Counted from the stretch's first letter, positions 25,661-35,025 are shown. The stretch: 64,000 bases of DNA from Lepagella muris (GCF_004793975.1 NZ_SRYB01000029.1:1-64000); one strand, 5' to 3'. A program made the numbers and translations. The notes: generated by a model not told the origin, from the sequence alone.

Positions 25661-26983
25661 ATGAGTTACCTTTTCACATCTGAATCAGTTTCAGAAGGCC
25701 ATCCCGATAAGGTGGCAGACCAGATCAGCGACACCTTGCTCGATGAGTTCTTGGCACGTGACTCGGAAAGCCATGTGGCTGTTGAGACGCTGTGCACCAC
25801 CGGACAGGTGGTTGTTGCAGGCGAGGTCAGCAGCCGTGCTTACGTGGACATCCACACCAGTGTGCGCGACCTTATAAAGAAAATAGGGTATAACCGTGGT
25901 GCATACCGTTTTGATGGTGATTCCCTTGGTATTCTCTCGGCAATACATGAGCAGAGCAGCGATATTGACCGTGGCGTTAGCCGTGGCGAGCGTCTGGAGC
26001 AGGGTGCCGGTGACCAGGGAATGATGTTCGGTTATGCTGTTGACGAGACCGATAATTATATGCCGCTCACTCTCGATCTCTCTCACCTGATTCTCCGCGA
26101 ACTTGCCGAGATCAGAAGGGAGGGGAAGGAGATGTCGTATTACCGTAAGGGTAAGCTGAAGACTTATCTCCGTCCGGATGCGAAGAGCCAGGTGACTGTC
26201 GAGTATGACGACAACCGTATCCCCGTGCGTGTGAATACAATCGTGGTGTCAACGTCGCACGATGAGTTTATTCTTCCGCTTGATGAGACGGAACAGGCAC
26301 AGAAGCGTGCCGATGAGGAGATGCTGAAGGTTATCCGTGAGGATGTGGAGAATGTGTTGCTTCCGCGTGTCATCGCGAAGCTGCCTGAGAAGGTGCGTGC
26401 CCTCTTTGACGACAAATTGATCTTACATGTCAATCCCACCGGTAAATTCGTGCTCGGCGGTCCTCATGCCGACACCGGTCTCACCGGGAGAAAGATCATC
26501 GTTGACACCTACGGCGGACGTGGCGCACATGGCGGCGGTGCATTCTCCGGCAAGGATCCCTCGAAGGTTGACCGTTCGGCTGCCTACGCCTGCCGATATA
26601 TCGCCAAGAATATGGTGGCTGCCGGCGTGGCACGCGAGATGCTCGTGCAGGTGAGCTATGCCATTGGCGTGGCGGAACCGGTGAATATCTTTGTCGACAC
26701 ATACGGCACGGCACGTGAGGGTGTTTCCGATGCTATGATTGCCGATAAGATAAAGGAGATGTTCGACCTGCGTCCGGGTGCTATAGAGGAGATGCTGAAA
26801 CTCCGTAATCCGATCTATCGTGAGACAGCCGCCTACGGACACATGGGCAGGGAGCCGAGAACCGTGGTCAAGAAGTTTGAATCACGCTATGATTCCGTTC
26901 CCCTGGAGAGGGAAGTGGAGCTTTTCACGTGGGAAAAGACCGATCGTGTCGATGAGGTGAAGAAAGCATTCGGAATTGCCTGA
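25661..26983 (+). CDS. metK: S-adenosylmethionine synthetase
   Basis: 440 aa. Makes S-adenosylmethionine from methionine and ATP. N-terminal motif SESVSEGHPDK, the signature GAGDQGMMFGYA, the P-loop-like GGAFSGKDPSKVDRSAAY and the C-terminal AAYGHMGRE block are all present. It is somewhat longer than E. coli MetK, with insertions in the middle region (EEMLKVIREDVENVLLPRV), as usual for Bacteroidetes enzymes. It stands alone, with a heptad repeat upstream and no convincing promoter or SAM riboswitch. Confidence 0.97.
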   Translation: MSYLFTSESVSEGHPDKVADQISDTLLDEFLARDSESHVAVETLCTTGQVVVAGEVSSRAYVDIHTSVRDLIKKIGYNRGAYRFDGDSLGILSAIHEQSSDIDRGVSRGERLEQGAGDQGMMFGYAVDETDNYMPLTLDLSHLILRELAEIRREGKEMSYYRKGKLKTYLRPDAKSQVTVEYDDNRIPVRVNTIVVSTSHDEFILPLDETEQAQKRADEEMLKVIREDVENVLLPRVIAKLPEKVRALFDDKLILHVNPTGKFVLGGPHADTGLTGRKIIVDTYGGRGAHGGGAFSGKDPSKVDRSAAYACRYIAKNMVAAGVAREMLVQVSYAIGVAEPVNIFVDTYGTAREGVSDAMIADKIKEMFDLRPGAIEEMLKLRNPIYRETAAYGHMGREPRTVVKKFESRYDSVPLEREVELFTWEKTDRVDEVKKAFGIA

Positions 26984-27070
26984 AATCTATAAGTTTTGGA
27001 ATATAAGGCTTGATTTGAATGTGGTCGCGACGCAGTTTGAATGAAAAATAATTAATAAATCTGCGTTAAA

Positions 27071-27102
27071 ATTGGGGAATTGAGCCAAAAGTGTTATCTT
27101 TG
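27071..27102 (+). promoter_or_regulatory. Promoter of the ppiD-like gene
   Basis: ATTG (27071-27074), a 20-nt spacer and TATCTTTG (27095-27102). The transcript would start near 27109, giving a leader of about 100 nt. Confidence 0.65.
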
Positions 27103-27121
27103 CGTGCTCAAAACCGTCAGT

Positions 27122-27152
27122 CCGGCGGTGTCTTTCCAGAAGACACTGCCGG
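27122..27152 (+). promoter_or_regulatory. Strong leader hairpin upstream of the ppiD-like gene
   Basis: CCGGCGGTGTCTT (27122-27134) pairs with AAGACACTGCCGG (27140-27152): 13 uninterrupted pairs, one of them G-T, around a 5-nt loop. No U-run follows, so it is not a terminator. It sits about 13 nt into the predicted transcript and 54 nt before the start codon. Confidence 0.7.
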
Positions 27153-27205
27153 TCATGGCCATTTCCAAGCGAATTAACCAACACAAACAACAGCTATAGC
27201 ATAGA

Positions 27206-29335
27206 ATGGCAACATTAGAAAGAATCCGAAGCAAGTCAGGACTGCTTATCGTAGTGATAGGTTTGGCATTGCTTGCCTTCATCATTGGTGATGCGATCAC
27301 CAACAGCCGTAATCTCTTCGGCAACCACACTACCGTGGCAAAGATTGGTAAAGAGAAAATCGACTACACGGAATATATCCGTAAACGTGAAGAAGTCAAT
27401 AACCGTTATGAGCAGGCCCGTCGTCAGAATCCGGCGCAACTCGCTAACTTCGACAGCCAGATGCTCTCTCAGATGGCTCTTGACGAACTCGTCAGCGAGA
27501 AACTCCTTGACGATGCCGTGGAGAAAGCAGGCATCAGCACATCGCCCGAGCAGCTCCGCTTCTACGTGCTCGAGAATCCGGTCAACCCGACAATGCAGAC
27601 AATCGTGCAGCAGCTTAATGCTTCCGGTCTGAGCGTGTCGACTCCCCAGCAGGCATACGAGGTGATTTTCAATCCCAAGCGTAATGGTCTTACCGATTCT
27701 CAGATGGCTCCGTTCCAGAGAGCTTGGATTGCAATGGAGCAGGAGACTATGGAGATGGTGAAGCGTCAGACCTATCAGAAACTCCTTTACGGATTGGTGA
27801 AGGCTAACGATCTTGACAAGAAGGCTCTTTATAACGACTATATCATGACCAGCGACGTCGATGTGGCTTATCATCCTTTCGGTCAGCTCGACCCGAAGAA
27901 ATATGCTGTCGATGAGGCTGCCGTGAAAGCTGCATACGACAAGGATAAATCGCGTTTCAAGGTAGACGAGATGACCAAGGACGTAGCTTTCATCGCTGTC
28001 AATATCTCCCCCTCTGCCGAAGACCGCGACGCTGCACGCAAGTTGGCTGAGAAGACTGCAATGGAACTCCGCGACAGCTTGGGGCAGATAAGCAAGGAGC
28101 TTAAGAAGGAGGGCATCATCGTCACTCATAAGGAGCTTCGCGCTAAGGATATCCCGGTAGGTGCGGTGCGTGATTTCGTCACTTCCGGTGAGGCTAATTC
28201 CGTAAAACTGATTTCTGACAATATCAAGGGCTTCAGCCTCGTGAAAATGGGTAAGCGTTCGCAGGTCACTGACTCAATACAGCTTAATCTCGTGCAGGTG
28301 GTTGGCGCAACCCTTCCGGCAAAGGTGCTTGCAAAGCTTAACGCCGGTCTGCCCATCGACTCTCTCGCCGGCACGTTCGGCGACAGCGTGGCTGCACAGA
28401 AAGAACAGTGGATTCCGCTCTTCACAGCTCAGGGACGCACAAACGCTCTCGAGTCAGCTCAGGTTGATTCGCTCGTAAATGCCAACGGCAAATATATCTC
28501 CCTCATGACCTCTCCGCAGGGTTCCGTACTCGCGAAGATCACTAAGAAAAACGCTCCTGTAGAGGTTTATTCTTATGATGAGGTGAATTATGAACTCAAA
28601 CCGAGCACCAAGACAATCAACGGCGAGCGTGCTAAACTTGAGAAGTTCCTTGAGGGGAATACATCAGCAAAGGCATTCGCAGAGAATGCAGCCAAAGCCG
28701 GCTACTCAGTGCAGGATCTCAGCCTTTCTTCCTCTTCAGTGGCAGTTCCGCGCATGGCAGGTCTTCAGAGCTATTACCCCGACAGCCGCCAGGTGGTGCG
28801 TTGGGTGATGATCGATGGCAATCCGGGTGAGGTGAGCCATATCTATGAGTCGAAAGACGCTCTTACCCCGGCTCTGTATGCGGTAGCCGTAGTCAACGAA
28901 TATGATGACTATGCACCGTTGGCAAACAGCGAGGTCAAGAATTATGCCACCGATAAGGCACGTCGTGCAAAGGCAGGCGAGGAGCTTGTAAAGCTTTATC
29001 AGCCGAAAGCCGGCACAATCGAGTCTGCGGCAAATGCCATGGGCGTGGAGCAGCAGAACGTGCCTAACTTCCGTTTCGGACGCAACATGCAGGTGCGTGA
29101 TGCTGAGGTGATGGGTAAGATTGCCGGAAGCAAGCCTGGCAAGGTAGTGTTGGTAGCCGGAGAGAACGGCGTCTACGCTTACCGTATCAAGGCTAATGCA
29201 AAGGAGGATTTCCCCTTCAGCGAGGCTCAGTATGAACAGCAGTACTATCAGCTCGTCAACCCCAATATGGCTGACATGCTTCAGGGTACTAAGGAATTTG
29301 AGAACAACATCTATAAATTCGAGGCAGGCGACTGA
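27206..29335 (+). CDS. ppiD: PpiD/SurA-type periplasmic peptidyl-prolyl isomerase/chaperone
   Basis: 709 aa. One N-terminal membrane anchor (GLLIVVIGLALLAFIIGDAI) is followed by a SurA-N-like helical domain (VAKIGKEKIDYTEYIRKREEV ... DELVSEKLLDDAVEKAGI) and a long periplasmic part with rotamase-like segments. The C-terminal region folds back onto a helical segment, as in PpiD. It assists folding of proteins crossing the inner membrane or bound for the outer membrane. The parvulin-type active site is not clearly conserved, so the chaperone role may dominate. The gene is single, with its own promoter, leader hairpin and terminator. Confidence 0.85.
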   Translation: MATLERIRSKSGLLIVVIGLALLAFIIGDAITNSRNLFGNHTTVAKIGKEKIDYTEYIRKREEVNNRYEQARRQNPAQLANFDSQMLSQMALDELVSEKLLDDAVEKAGISTSPEQLRFYVLENPVNPTMQTIVQQLNASGLSVSTPQQAYEVIFNPKRNGLTDSQMAPFQRAWIAMEQETMEMVKRQTYQKLLYGLVKANDLDKKALYNDYIMTSDVDVAYHPFGQLDPKKYAVDEAAVKAAYDKDKSRFKVDEMTKDVAFIAVNISPSAEDRDAARKLAEKTAMELRDSLGQISKELKKEGIIVTHKELRAKDIPVGAVRDFVTSGEANSVKLISDNIKGFSLVKMGKRSQVTDSIQLNLVQVVGATLPAKVLAKLNAGLPIDSLAGTFGDSVAAQKEQWIPLFTAQGRTNALESAQVDSLVNANGKYISLMTSPQGSVLAKITKKNAPVEVYSYDEVNYELKPSTKTINGERAKLEKFLEGNTSAKAFAENAAKAGYSVQDLSLSSSSVAVPRMAGLQSYYPDSRQVVRWVMIDGNPGEVSHIYESKDALTPALYAVAVVNEYDDYAPLANSEVKNYATDKARRAKAGEELVKLYQPKAGTIESAANAMGVEQQNVPNFRFGRNMQVRDAEVMGKIAGSKPGKVVLVAGENGVYAYRIKANAKEDFPFSEAQYEQQYYQLVNPNMADMLQGTKEFENNIYKFEAGD

Positions 29336-29370
29336 TCGCCGGTGCCTTCGGATTGAAGAGACATTGCGAA

Positions 29371-29406
29371 GGGTCGTCGCCGTTTCCGGGGATGACCCTT
29401 TCTTTT
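29371..29406 (+). terminator. Terminator after the ppiD-like gene
   Basis: GGGTCGTC (29371-29378) pairs with GATGACCC (29391-29398), followed by TTTCTTTT. Confidence 0.7.
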
Positions 29407-29441
29407 GAAAATGGTTTTTCATCAACAAAAGAACCCTAATT

Positions 29442-30494
29442 ATGGAACAGACAATCCAGCAGACCCCGTTGATAGGCATGACGCTCGACCAGCTCACGAA
29501 AGTGGTGTTGTCGGGAGGTATGCCGAAATTCGTCGGCAAGCAGCTTGCCGAATGGCTATATAAGAAGAAAGTGAAGGATTTCGATGAGATGGTGAATATC
29601 TCGAAGAAAAACCGCCAATGGCTTTCAGAGAACTATACCGTAGGCCGTGAGGCTCCCGTGTCGCGTATGAAGTCGGCAGACGGAACCGTGAAGTATCTTT
29701 TCAACGTCGGCGGTGGCAAGAACATAGAGAGCGTGTATATCCCGGATCGCGACAGAGCCACATTGTGTGTCTCCTCACAGGCAGGATGCAAGATGAATTG
29801 CTATTTCTGCGCCACGGGGCGTCTCGGATTCAAGGCGAATCTGACAGCCGCGCAGATCATAAATCAGATATTGAGCATACCCCCCGCTCCTGCGAAGGGG
29901 GAGACCGCAGCACAGGAACTGACGAATGTGGTGTTCATGGGCATGGGTGAGCCGCTTGATAATCTTGATGCCGTTCTCCCCGTCATAGAGATAATGACGG
30001 CGGAATGGGGAATGGCATGGAGCCCGAAGCGTATCACGGTGTCGACCGTGGGGAAACTTCCGCAGCTGAAGGATCTGCTCGACAAGACCCAGGTGCACGT
30101 GGCGGTCAGTGTGCATACCGCCGATCCCTTGCAGCGTGAGCAGCTTATGCCTGCTCAGAAGGCTTTCCCGATACTGAGCGTCATGAGGGTGCTGGCAGCA
30201 TACGATTTCAGTCATCAGCGCAGGCTGTCGCTTGAATATATAATGTGGCGTGGGGTGAATGATGATATCGCTCATGCCGATCTCCTTCTGCGCTTGCTGA
30301 AGGGTCTTGACTGCCGGGTGAATCTTATCAGGTTTCATGCGATACCCGGCGTTGAACTCCACCCGAGCAGCGATGAGAGGATGATAATGTTCAGGAATTA
30401 CCTTAACTCCAAGGGCGTCACTGCCACTATCCGCAGCTCACGTGGCGAGGATATAATGGCGGCATGCGGCATGTTGGCAGGTAAAAAAAGTTGA
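29442..30494 (+). CDS. rlmN: Dual-specificity rRNA/tRNA adenine-C2 methyltransferase
   Basis: 350 aa. Radical-SAM enzyme that methylates C2 of A2503 in 23S rRNA and A37 of some tRNAs. The radical-SAM cysteines are C116, C120 and C123 (CKMNCYFC). Other hallmarks are VFMGMGEPLDN, KRITVSTVGK and the C-terminal GEDIMAACGML with the conserved Cys that takes part in catalysis. Length and motifs are standard. It is separated from pdxA by 6 nt and appears to lead the operon that continues into the inositol lipid genes. Confidence 0.96.
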   Translation: MEQTIQQTPLIGMTLDQLTKVVLSGGMPKFVGKQLAEWLYKKKVKDFDEMVNISKKNRQWLSENYTVGREAPVSRMKSADGTVKYLFNVGGGKNIESVYIPDRDRATLCVSSQAGCKMNCYFCATGRLGFKANLTAAQIINQILSIPPAPAKGETAAQELTNVVFMGMGEPLDNLDAVLPVIEIMTAEWGMAWSPKRITVSTVGKLPQLKDLLDKTQVHVAVSVHTADPLQREQLMPAQKAFPILSVMRVLAAYDFSHQRRLSLEYIMWRGVNDDIAHADLLLRLLKGLDCRVNLIRFHAIPGVELHPSSDERMIMFRNYLNSKGVTATIRSSRGEDIMAACGMLAGKKS

Positions 30495-30500
30495 TTTATT

Positions 30501-31667
30501 ATGGCAAGACCGATAAGGGTGGGTATAACCCACGGAGATATAAACGGCATCGGCTATGAGGTGATCCTCAAGTCGCTTGCCGATGAGATGATGAGGGAAT
30601 TGTGTACCCCGGTGATTTTCGGCTCCCCTCAGATTGCGGAGAAGGCACGCCGCCAATTCTGTCAGGAGGATGTCAGGCTGACAAAGGTGGCGTCTGCCGC
30701 CAATGCCCAGGATGGCAGGATCAGTGTTGTTGACGTGTGCGGCACGCCGCCGCAGCTGACGCCCGGCGAACCTACCGAGGAGTCGGGCAAGGCGGCTGTG
30801 GCAGCACTGGAGGCTGCTGCGGAGGCTCTTGAGAAGGGACATATCGATGTGCTTGTGACTGCTCCGATCTCAAAGGAGGCTGTGCAGGGGGATTCGTTCC
30901 ACTTCCCCGGTCATACGGAATATCTGGAAAGCCGCATAGGTGGTGGCGCGAAGGCGAGGATGATTCTCTTTGCCGATGATCTCAGGGTGGCGTTGGTGAG
31001 CACGCATCTGCCGATAGCCAAGGTGGCGTCTGCCGTCACGGTGGAAAGCGTGAAAGAGGCGATCGAGTCGCTTTCCGATTCTCTGAAACGTGATTTCGGA
31101 CTGACACGCCCGCGCTTAGCAGTGCTTTCTCTCAATCCTCATGCCGGCGATGGCGGGGTGCTCGGAAGCGAGGAACAGGAGATCATTGCCCCGGCGATTG
31201 CCGCCTGTTTCGAAGATGGGATAATGGCATTCGGTCCGTTTGCCGCCGACGGTTTCTTCGGTATGGGCGACTATCTTAGCTTCGATGGCATCGTGTCGAT
31301 GTATCATGACCAGGGACTGGCTCCGTTCAAGACCCTTGCTGGAGAGAAGGGGGTGAATTTCACTGCCGGATTGCCATTCGTCAGGACGTCGCCCGATCAC
31401 GGCACTGCCTTCGGCATTGCCTGGAAGGGGGAGGCGGATGCCACTTCCATGCGTGAGGCGATATATGCCGCAATCGACATATTCCGTCGTCGGAAGAGAT
31501 TTGATGAGGCGGCTGCCAACCCGCTGAAGAAGTATAGCACCGACCGTCCGGAGAAGGGAGAGCGTGCCCCGATGCGTAACGGAAATAAAGGAAAGAATGC
31601 GACAGACTCCGGCCAGGAAGAGCTGGAATCGTCGGAAAAAGATAACCAACAAACGTCAGAAGAATGA
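30501..31667 (+). CDS. pdxA: 4-hydroxythreonine-4-phosphate dehydrogenase
   Basis: 388 aa. Oxidises 4-phosphohydroxy-L-threonine in pyridoxal phosphate synthesis. Diagnostic blocks: GITHGDINGIGYEV, TAPISKEAV, FPGHTEYL, LNPHAGDGG, MYHDQGLAPFKT and FVRTSPDHGTAFGIA, with the metal-binding His and Asp residues in place. The enzyme core ends near residue 345. A hydrophilic tail of about 40 residues rich in Lys, Glu, Asn and Gln follows, which is unusual for the family. The stop overlaps the next gene by 4 nt, implying translational coupling. Confidence 0.95.
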   Translation: MARPIRVGITHGDINGIGYEVILKSLADEMMRELCTPVIFGSPQIAEKARRQFCQEDVRLTKVASAANAQDGRISVVDVCGTPPQLTPGEPTEESGKAAVAALEAAAEALEKGHIDVLVTAPISKEAVQGDSFHFPGHTEYLESRIGGGAKARMILFADDLRVALVSTHLPIAKVASAVTVESVKEAIESLSDSLKRDFGLTRPRLAVLSLNPHAGDGGVLGSEEQEIIAPAIAACFEDGIMAFGPFAADGFFGMGDYLSFDGIVSMYHDQGLAPFKTLAGEKGVNFTAGLPFVRTSPDHGTAFGIAWKGEADATSMREAIYAAIDIFRRRKRFDEAAANPLKKYSTDRPEKGERAPMRNGNKGKNATDSGQEELESSEKDNQQTSEE

Positions 31668-32377
31668 ATTATGGTATCATAGCCGCCGGACAGGGTTCGC
31701 GGCTTGTACAGGAGGGGGTGGGATTGCCTAAGCCTCTCGTCAGGATGTGTGGCAGACCGATGATCGGGCGTCTGATAGATATATTCGTGAAGTGTGGGGC
31801 AGAATCGGTGAGCGTGATAGTCAATGAGGAGATGACTGAGGTGGCTGAATATCTCCGTTCGCTTGCTCCGTCGCTCCCGTGTCCGTTGAATCTTGTGGTG
31901 AAGACCACGCCGACCTCAATGCACAGTTTTTATGAATTGTCGAGCCTGATGGAGGGGAAGGGACGGTTTATAATCACGACTGTCGACACCATTTTCCGAG
32001 AGGAGGATTTCGCACGATACGTCAATGCGTATGCTGCTGCCCCGCAGGAGGTGGACGGCATGATGGCAGTCACCGGTTTTATTGATGATGAGAAACCCCT
32101 CTATGTAGCCACTGATGATGACAACCGTATCACGGCATTCCTCGATGCGCCGCAGGCTGGGGTGAAATACGTCAGCGGCGGTATCTACGGACTCTCCGGG
32201 AGCGCGATACCGGTGTTGAGAAAGTGTCTTGCCGATGGTGTCGGGCGAATGCGCAACTATCAGAGAAGTCTTGTGGCTGCGGGGCTTGATCTGCGTGCGT
32301 ATGACATGAATAAGATTGTTGACGTGGATCATGCTTCGGATATAGCTTCGGCTGAAGCGTTTCTTGAGGGTGAGTAA
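31664..32377 (+). CDS. Sugar-nucleotidyltransferase-like protein of the inositol lipid cluster
   Basis: 237 aa, NTP-transferase fold. The N-terminal nucleotide-binding motif reads IIAAGQGSRLVQEGVGLPKPL, followed by LVRMCGRPMIGRLID and a metal-site Asp in TTVDTIF. The C-terminal part (YVSGGIYGLSG) is typical of nucleotidyltransferases such as those for hexose or alcohol phosphates. Its product is unknown: it may activate a head group (for example to a CDP derivative) for the phosphatidyltransferase two genes downstream. It starts inside the pdxA stop (4-nt overlap) and ends 11 nt before the ATP-grasp-like gene. A MobA-like role is less likely given the context. Confidence 0.75.
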   Translation: MNYGIIAAGQGSRLVQEGVGLPKPLVRMCGRPMIGRLIDIFVKCGAESVSVIVNEEMTEVAEYLRSLAPSLPCPLNLVVKTTPTSMHSFYELSSLMEGKGRFIITTVDTIFREEDFARYVNAYAAAPQEVDGMMAVTGFIDDEKPLYVATDDDNRITAFLDAPQAGVKYVSGGIYGLSGSAIPVLRKCLADGVGRMRNYQRSLVAAGLDLRAYDMNKIVDVDHASDIASAEAFLEGE

Positions 32378-32388
32378 TTGATATAGAT

Positions 32389-33258
32389 ATGGCAGAGATT
32401 AAAATAGCGGGAGTGATGAGGGCAGGTGCCTATTCTCCCAATCATATAGGGAATGACGCGGCAATATTCAATGCCGCTGCCGAACATTTGCGCAAGCGCG
32501 GATGCGTGGTCAATATTTATAATGAGGAGCAATTCCGCGAGCAGGATATCACGGAGCAGATTGTGCTCAACATGTGCCGTGAGCAGTCGTCGATTGCGAA
32601 GCTGCAATCATTGGAGGATGAGGGCAGACTCGTGATTAATTCGGGCTACGGCATCGAGAACTGTACGCGTGAGCGTATGACGCGCATATTGCTTGGGAAT
32701 AAGGTACCTTATCCCGACAGTCTGATTGTCAACACTAATGAGAATGTCATTGATGATCTGAAGGAGGCGGGGTTCTCATCATGCTGGATAAAACGCGGCG
32801 ACTTTCATGCCATGCATAAGGAGGACGTCAGCTATTGCCGCCATCCGGAGGAGGCCCAGGAGGTGGTGCATGAATATTTCTACCGTGGCATAAAGCGTGC
32901 GGTCATCAACCGTCATCTTGTGGGAGACCTTATAAAATTCTATGGAGTCAGCGGTCAGCCCTTCTTCTATTGGTTCTATCCCTTTGACGAGGGGCACAGC
33001 AAGTATGGCTATGAGGCTGTCAACGGCAAGAGCCGCGGATTGAAATTTGATGAGGAAGAGCTGAAGATGATGTGCCAGCGTGCATCGGATATCCTCGACG
33101 TAAAGATATATGGCGGCGACTGCATCGTTGATCCCGATGGCACGATAAGGATAATCGACTTCAATGACTGGCCCAGTTTCGCACCCTGTCGTCAGGAGGC
33201 TGCGCCTTATATCGCGAAGTGTGTGCTTAACGCAATTAAAAAGTGGAGGAAGAGATGA
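32389..33258 (+). CDS. ATP-grasp-like protein of the inositol lipid cluster
   Basis: 289 aa. The C-terminal two-thirds read like an ATP-grasp domain: a nucleotide-binding segment SCWIKRGDFHAMHKEDV, a central strand KRAVINRHLVGDLIKFYGV, and a metal-ligand region GGDCIVDPDGTIRIIDFNDWPSF with the Asp/Asn residues expected to bind magnesium. Such enzymes join a carboxylate to an amine or thiol using ATP. The substrate is unknown. It overlaps the next gene by 4 nt (ATGA), so it is almost certainly co-translated with the phosphatidyltransferase. It has no established function in inositol lipid synthesis. Confidence 0.7.
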   Translation: MAEIKIAGVMRAGAYSPNHIGNDAAIFNAAAEHLRKRGCVVNIYNEEQFREQDITEQIVLNMCREQSSIAKLQSLEDEGRLVINSGYGIENCTRERMTRILLGNKVPYPDSLIVNTNENVIDDLKEAGFSSCWIKRGDFHAMHKEDVSYCRHPEEAQEVVHEYFYRGIKRAVINRHLVGDLIKFYGVSGQPFFYWFYPFDEGHSKYGYEAVNGKSRGLKFDEEELKMMCQRASDILDVKIYGGDCIVDPDGTIRIIDFNDWPSFAPCRQEAAPYIAKCVLNAIKKWRKR

Positions 33259-34208
33259 GCGTAAATAATAATGCGGCAGGGGAGCAGAAGAAACCGAGTT
33301 TCAAGGACTCCCTCAAGTCGATGGACACGGAGGAGACGTTCGACCTCATATTCTATCGTCCTATAGGATATGCCTGGGCTCTCTTGGCTAAGAGACTTGG
33401 CATCACGCCCAACGCCATAACGATAGCCTCCATATTTCTCGGAGTGGGTGCCGGAGTGGCATTCTATTACAATAATATATGGATAAACCTTCTCGGCGTG
33501 CTTCTTCTCGTGTGGGCGGACTCGTTCGACAGTGCCGACGGTCAGCTGGCACGTATGACGAAGCAATATTCCCGCATAGGGCGTATACTCGACGGCGTGA
33601 GCGGCGACCTGTGGTTTGCCGCCATATACGTTGCGATATGCCTTCGTGAGAATGTGACGAGCGAGTTTTTCAGCGCACACCATTGGGTAATATGGGTAAT
33701 GGCAGTGGTGACCGGTCTTTTCCATGCCACGCAGGCTGCCATGGCTGACTATTACCGTCAGTTCCATCTCTATTTCCTGAAGGGGAAGGAGGGTAGCGAA
33801 CTTGACAGTGCGTCGGAACTGTGGAAGAAATTCCATTCCCTCTCATGGAAGCATGATTTCTGGCAGAAACTGACTCTCGCGTTCTATACCAACTATACGG
33901 TGGGTCAGGAGAAGCGCACCCCATGGATGCAGAGATTGCGTGCCGTGCTAAAGGAGAAGTATGGCAACGAGGTGCCTCAGTCGTTCCGCGATGCGTTCCG
34001 CGCCAAGAGCAAGCCGCTGATGAAATACACGAATATATTGTCGTTCAACACCCGCAGTTTCGCCCTTTTTGCAGCTATTCTGATATTCCGTATGCCGTGG
34101 CTTTACTTCGCTTTCGAACTCACGGTGCTCAACGGCGTTTTAATATATATGATGTGCCGTCATGAAAGAATATGCAGGAATTTCGTGACGGAACTTTCCA
34201 AGAAATGA
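33255..34208 (+). CDS. CDP-alcohol phosphatidyltransferase, likely phosphatidylinositol-phosphate synthase
   Basis: About 317 aa. I chose ATG 33255, which overlaps the previous stop as ATGA, over the GTG at 33243. The CDP-alcohol phosphotransferase motif is present as DSADGQLAR, then eight residues, G-R-I-L-D and a final Asp in GVSGD. The last Asp is spaced one residue further than in the textbook motif. Membrane spans flank the motif (ITIASIFLGVGAGVAFYY, WINLLGVLLLVWAD) and close the protein. With an inositol-phosphate synthase and a phosphatase gene nearby, the likely reaction is CDP-diacylglycerol plus inositol phosphate to phosphatidylinositol phosphate. An equivalent gene set is known in Bacteroides thetaiotaomicron. 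Acts in the inner membrane. Confidence 0.82.
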   Translation: MSVNNNAAGEQKKPSFKDSLKSMDTEETFDLIFYRPIGYAWALLAKRLGITPNAITIASIFLGVGAGVAFYYNNIWINLLGVLLLVWADSFDSADGQLARMTKQYSRIGRILDGVSGDLWFAAIYVAICLRENVTSEFFSAHHWVIWVMAVVTGLFHATQAAMADYYRQFHLYFLKGKEGSELDSASELWKKFHSLSWKHDFWQKLTLAFYTNYTVGQEKRTPWMQRLRAVLKEKYGNEVPQSFRDAFRAKSKPLMKYTNILSFNTRSFALFAAILIFRMPWLYFAFELTVLNGVLIYMMCRHERICRNFVTELSKK

Positions 34209-34239
34209 TGCCTGCTTAAATACACAACATGAAAGTATC

Positions 34240-34965
34240 ATGAATATTGACGTCAAGAAAATTAAGGGTATTATCTTTGATTATGGCGGCACCATCGACA
34301 CCGGTGGCGACCATTGGAGTGAGGTGATATGGGCAGCCTGGCAGCAGGCGGGAGTGAAGGTGGATAAAGAGGTGTTCCGCGAGGTGTATGTGTATGCCGA
34401 GAGGGAGCTTGCCCGCACCCTTCATATCCTTCCGCATCACAATTTCCACGACCTTCTGGATATAAAGATGCAGATAGAGCTTCAGCGTCTTGCAGAGCTT
34501 GGTCAGTTCCCGCCCGAACAGGTGGAGCCTACGGCGAAGAGAGTGGCGGAGATATGCTATGCCTCGGCTAAGGCGAGTGTGGAGCGTGCGAAGAGTGTGC
34601 TTGATGTGCTTGCGAAGAGGTATCCGATGGTGCTCGTCTCCAATTTCTACGGTAATGTGGAGACTGTGCTGAAGGATTTCGGCATAGATGGCTATTTCAA
34701 GAAGATTATAGAGAGTGCCGTTGTCGGCGTCAGGAAGCCTGACCCGAAGATATTCACCCTCGGTGTGGAGGCTCTTGGGTTTAAGCCGGAAGAGGTGCTC
34801 GTGTTTGGCGACAGCTATTCCAAGGATATCATCCCTGCTGAGAAGGCAGGTTGCCAGGTGATGTGGATCAAGGGGAAGGGCTGGACTAAAGAGGAGGACG
34901 ACACCTTCCATCCGAATATAATCCGTAGTCTTGATGAGGGACTCGGTGTCTTATTGGATGCCTGA
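34240..34965 (+). CDS. HAD-superfamily phosphatase, likely phosphatidylinositol-phosphate phosphatase
   Basis: 241 aa. HAD fold: motif I IIFDYGGTIDTGG has the nucleophile Asp, but the usual second Asp is Gly. Motif II is VLVSNFYGN, motif III the Lys in GVRKPDPKIF, motif IV VFGDSYSKDI. Many active HAD-IA phosphatases carry DxGG in motif I, so loss of activity is not implied. The helical cap lies at residues about 15-95. Standing directly after the phosphatidyltransferase, it probably removes the phosphate from phosphatidylinositol phosphate. A strong terminator follows 60 nt later. Confidence 0.8.
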   Translation: MNIDVKKIKGIIFDYGGTIDTGGDHWSEVIWAAWQQAGVKVDKEVFREVYVYAERELARTLHILPHHNFHDLLDIKMQIELQRLAELGQFPPEQVEPTAKRVAEICYASAKASVERAKSVLDVLAKRYPMVLVSNFYGNVETVLKDFGIDGYFKKIIESAVVGVRKPDPKIFTLGVEALGFKPEEVLVFGDSYSKDIIPAEKAGCQVMWIKGKGWTKEEDDTFHPNIIRSLDEGLGVLLDA

Positions 34966-35025
34966 TATGATCCGGATTCCGATGAGCCGGAATCTAAATC
35001 ATACTATTTCTTGCGAAAATATAGA

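Noticed and set aside
34240..34965. HAD phosphatase as inactive because motif I lacks the second Asp
   Set aside because: DxGG-type motif I occurs in active HAD-IA phosphatases, and the other motifs are intact.
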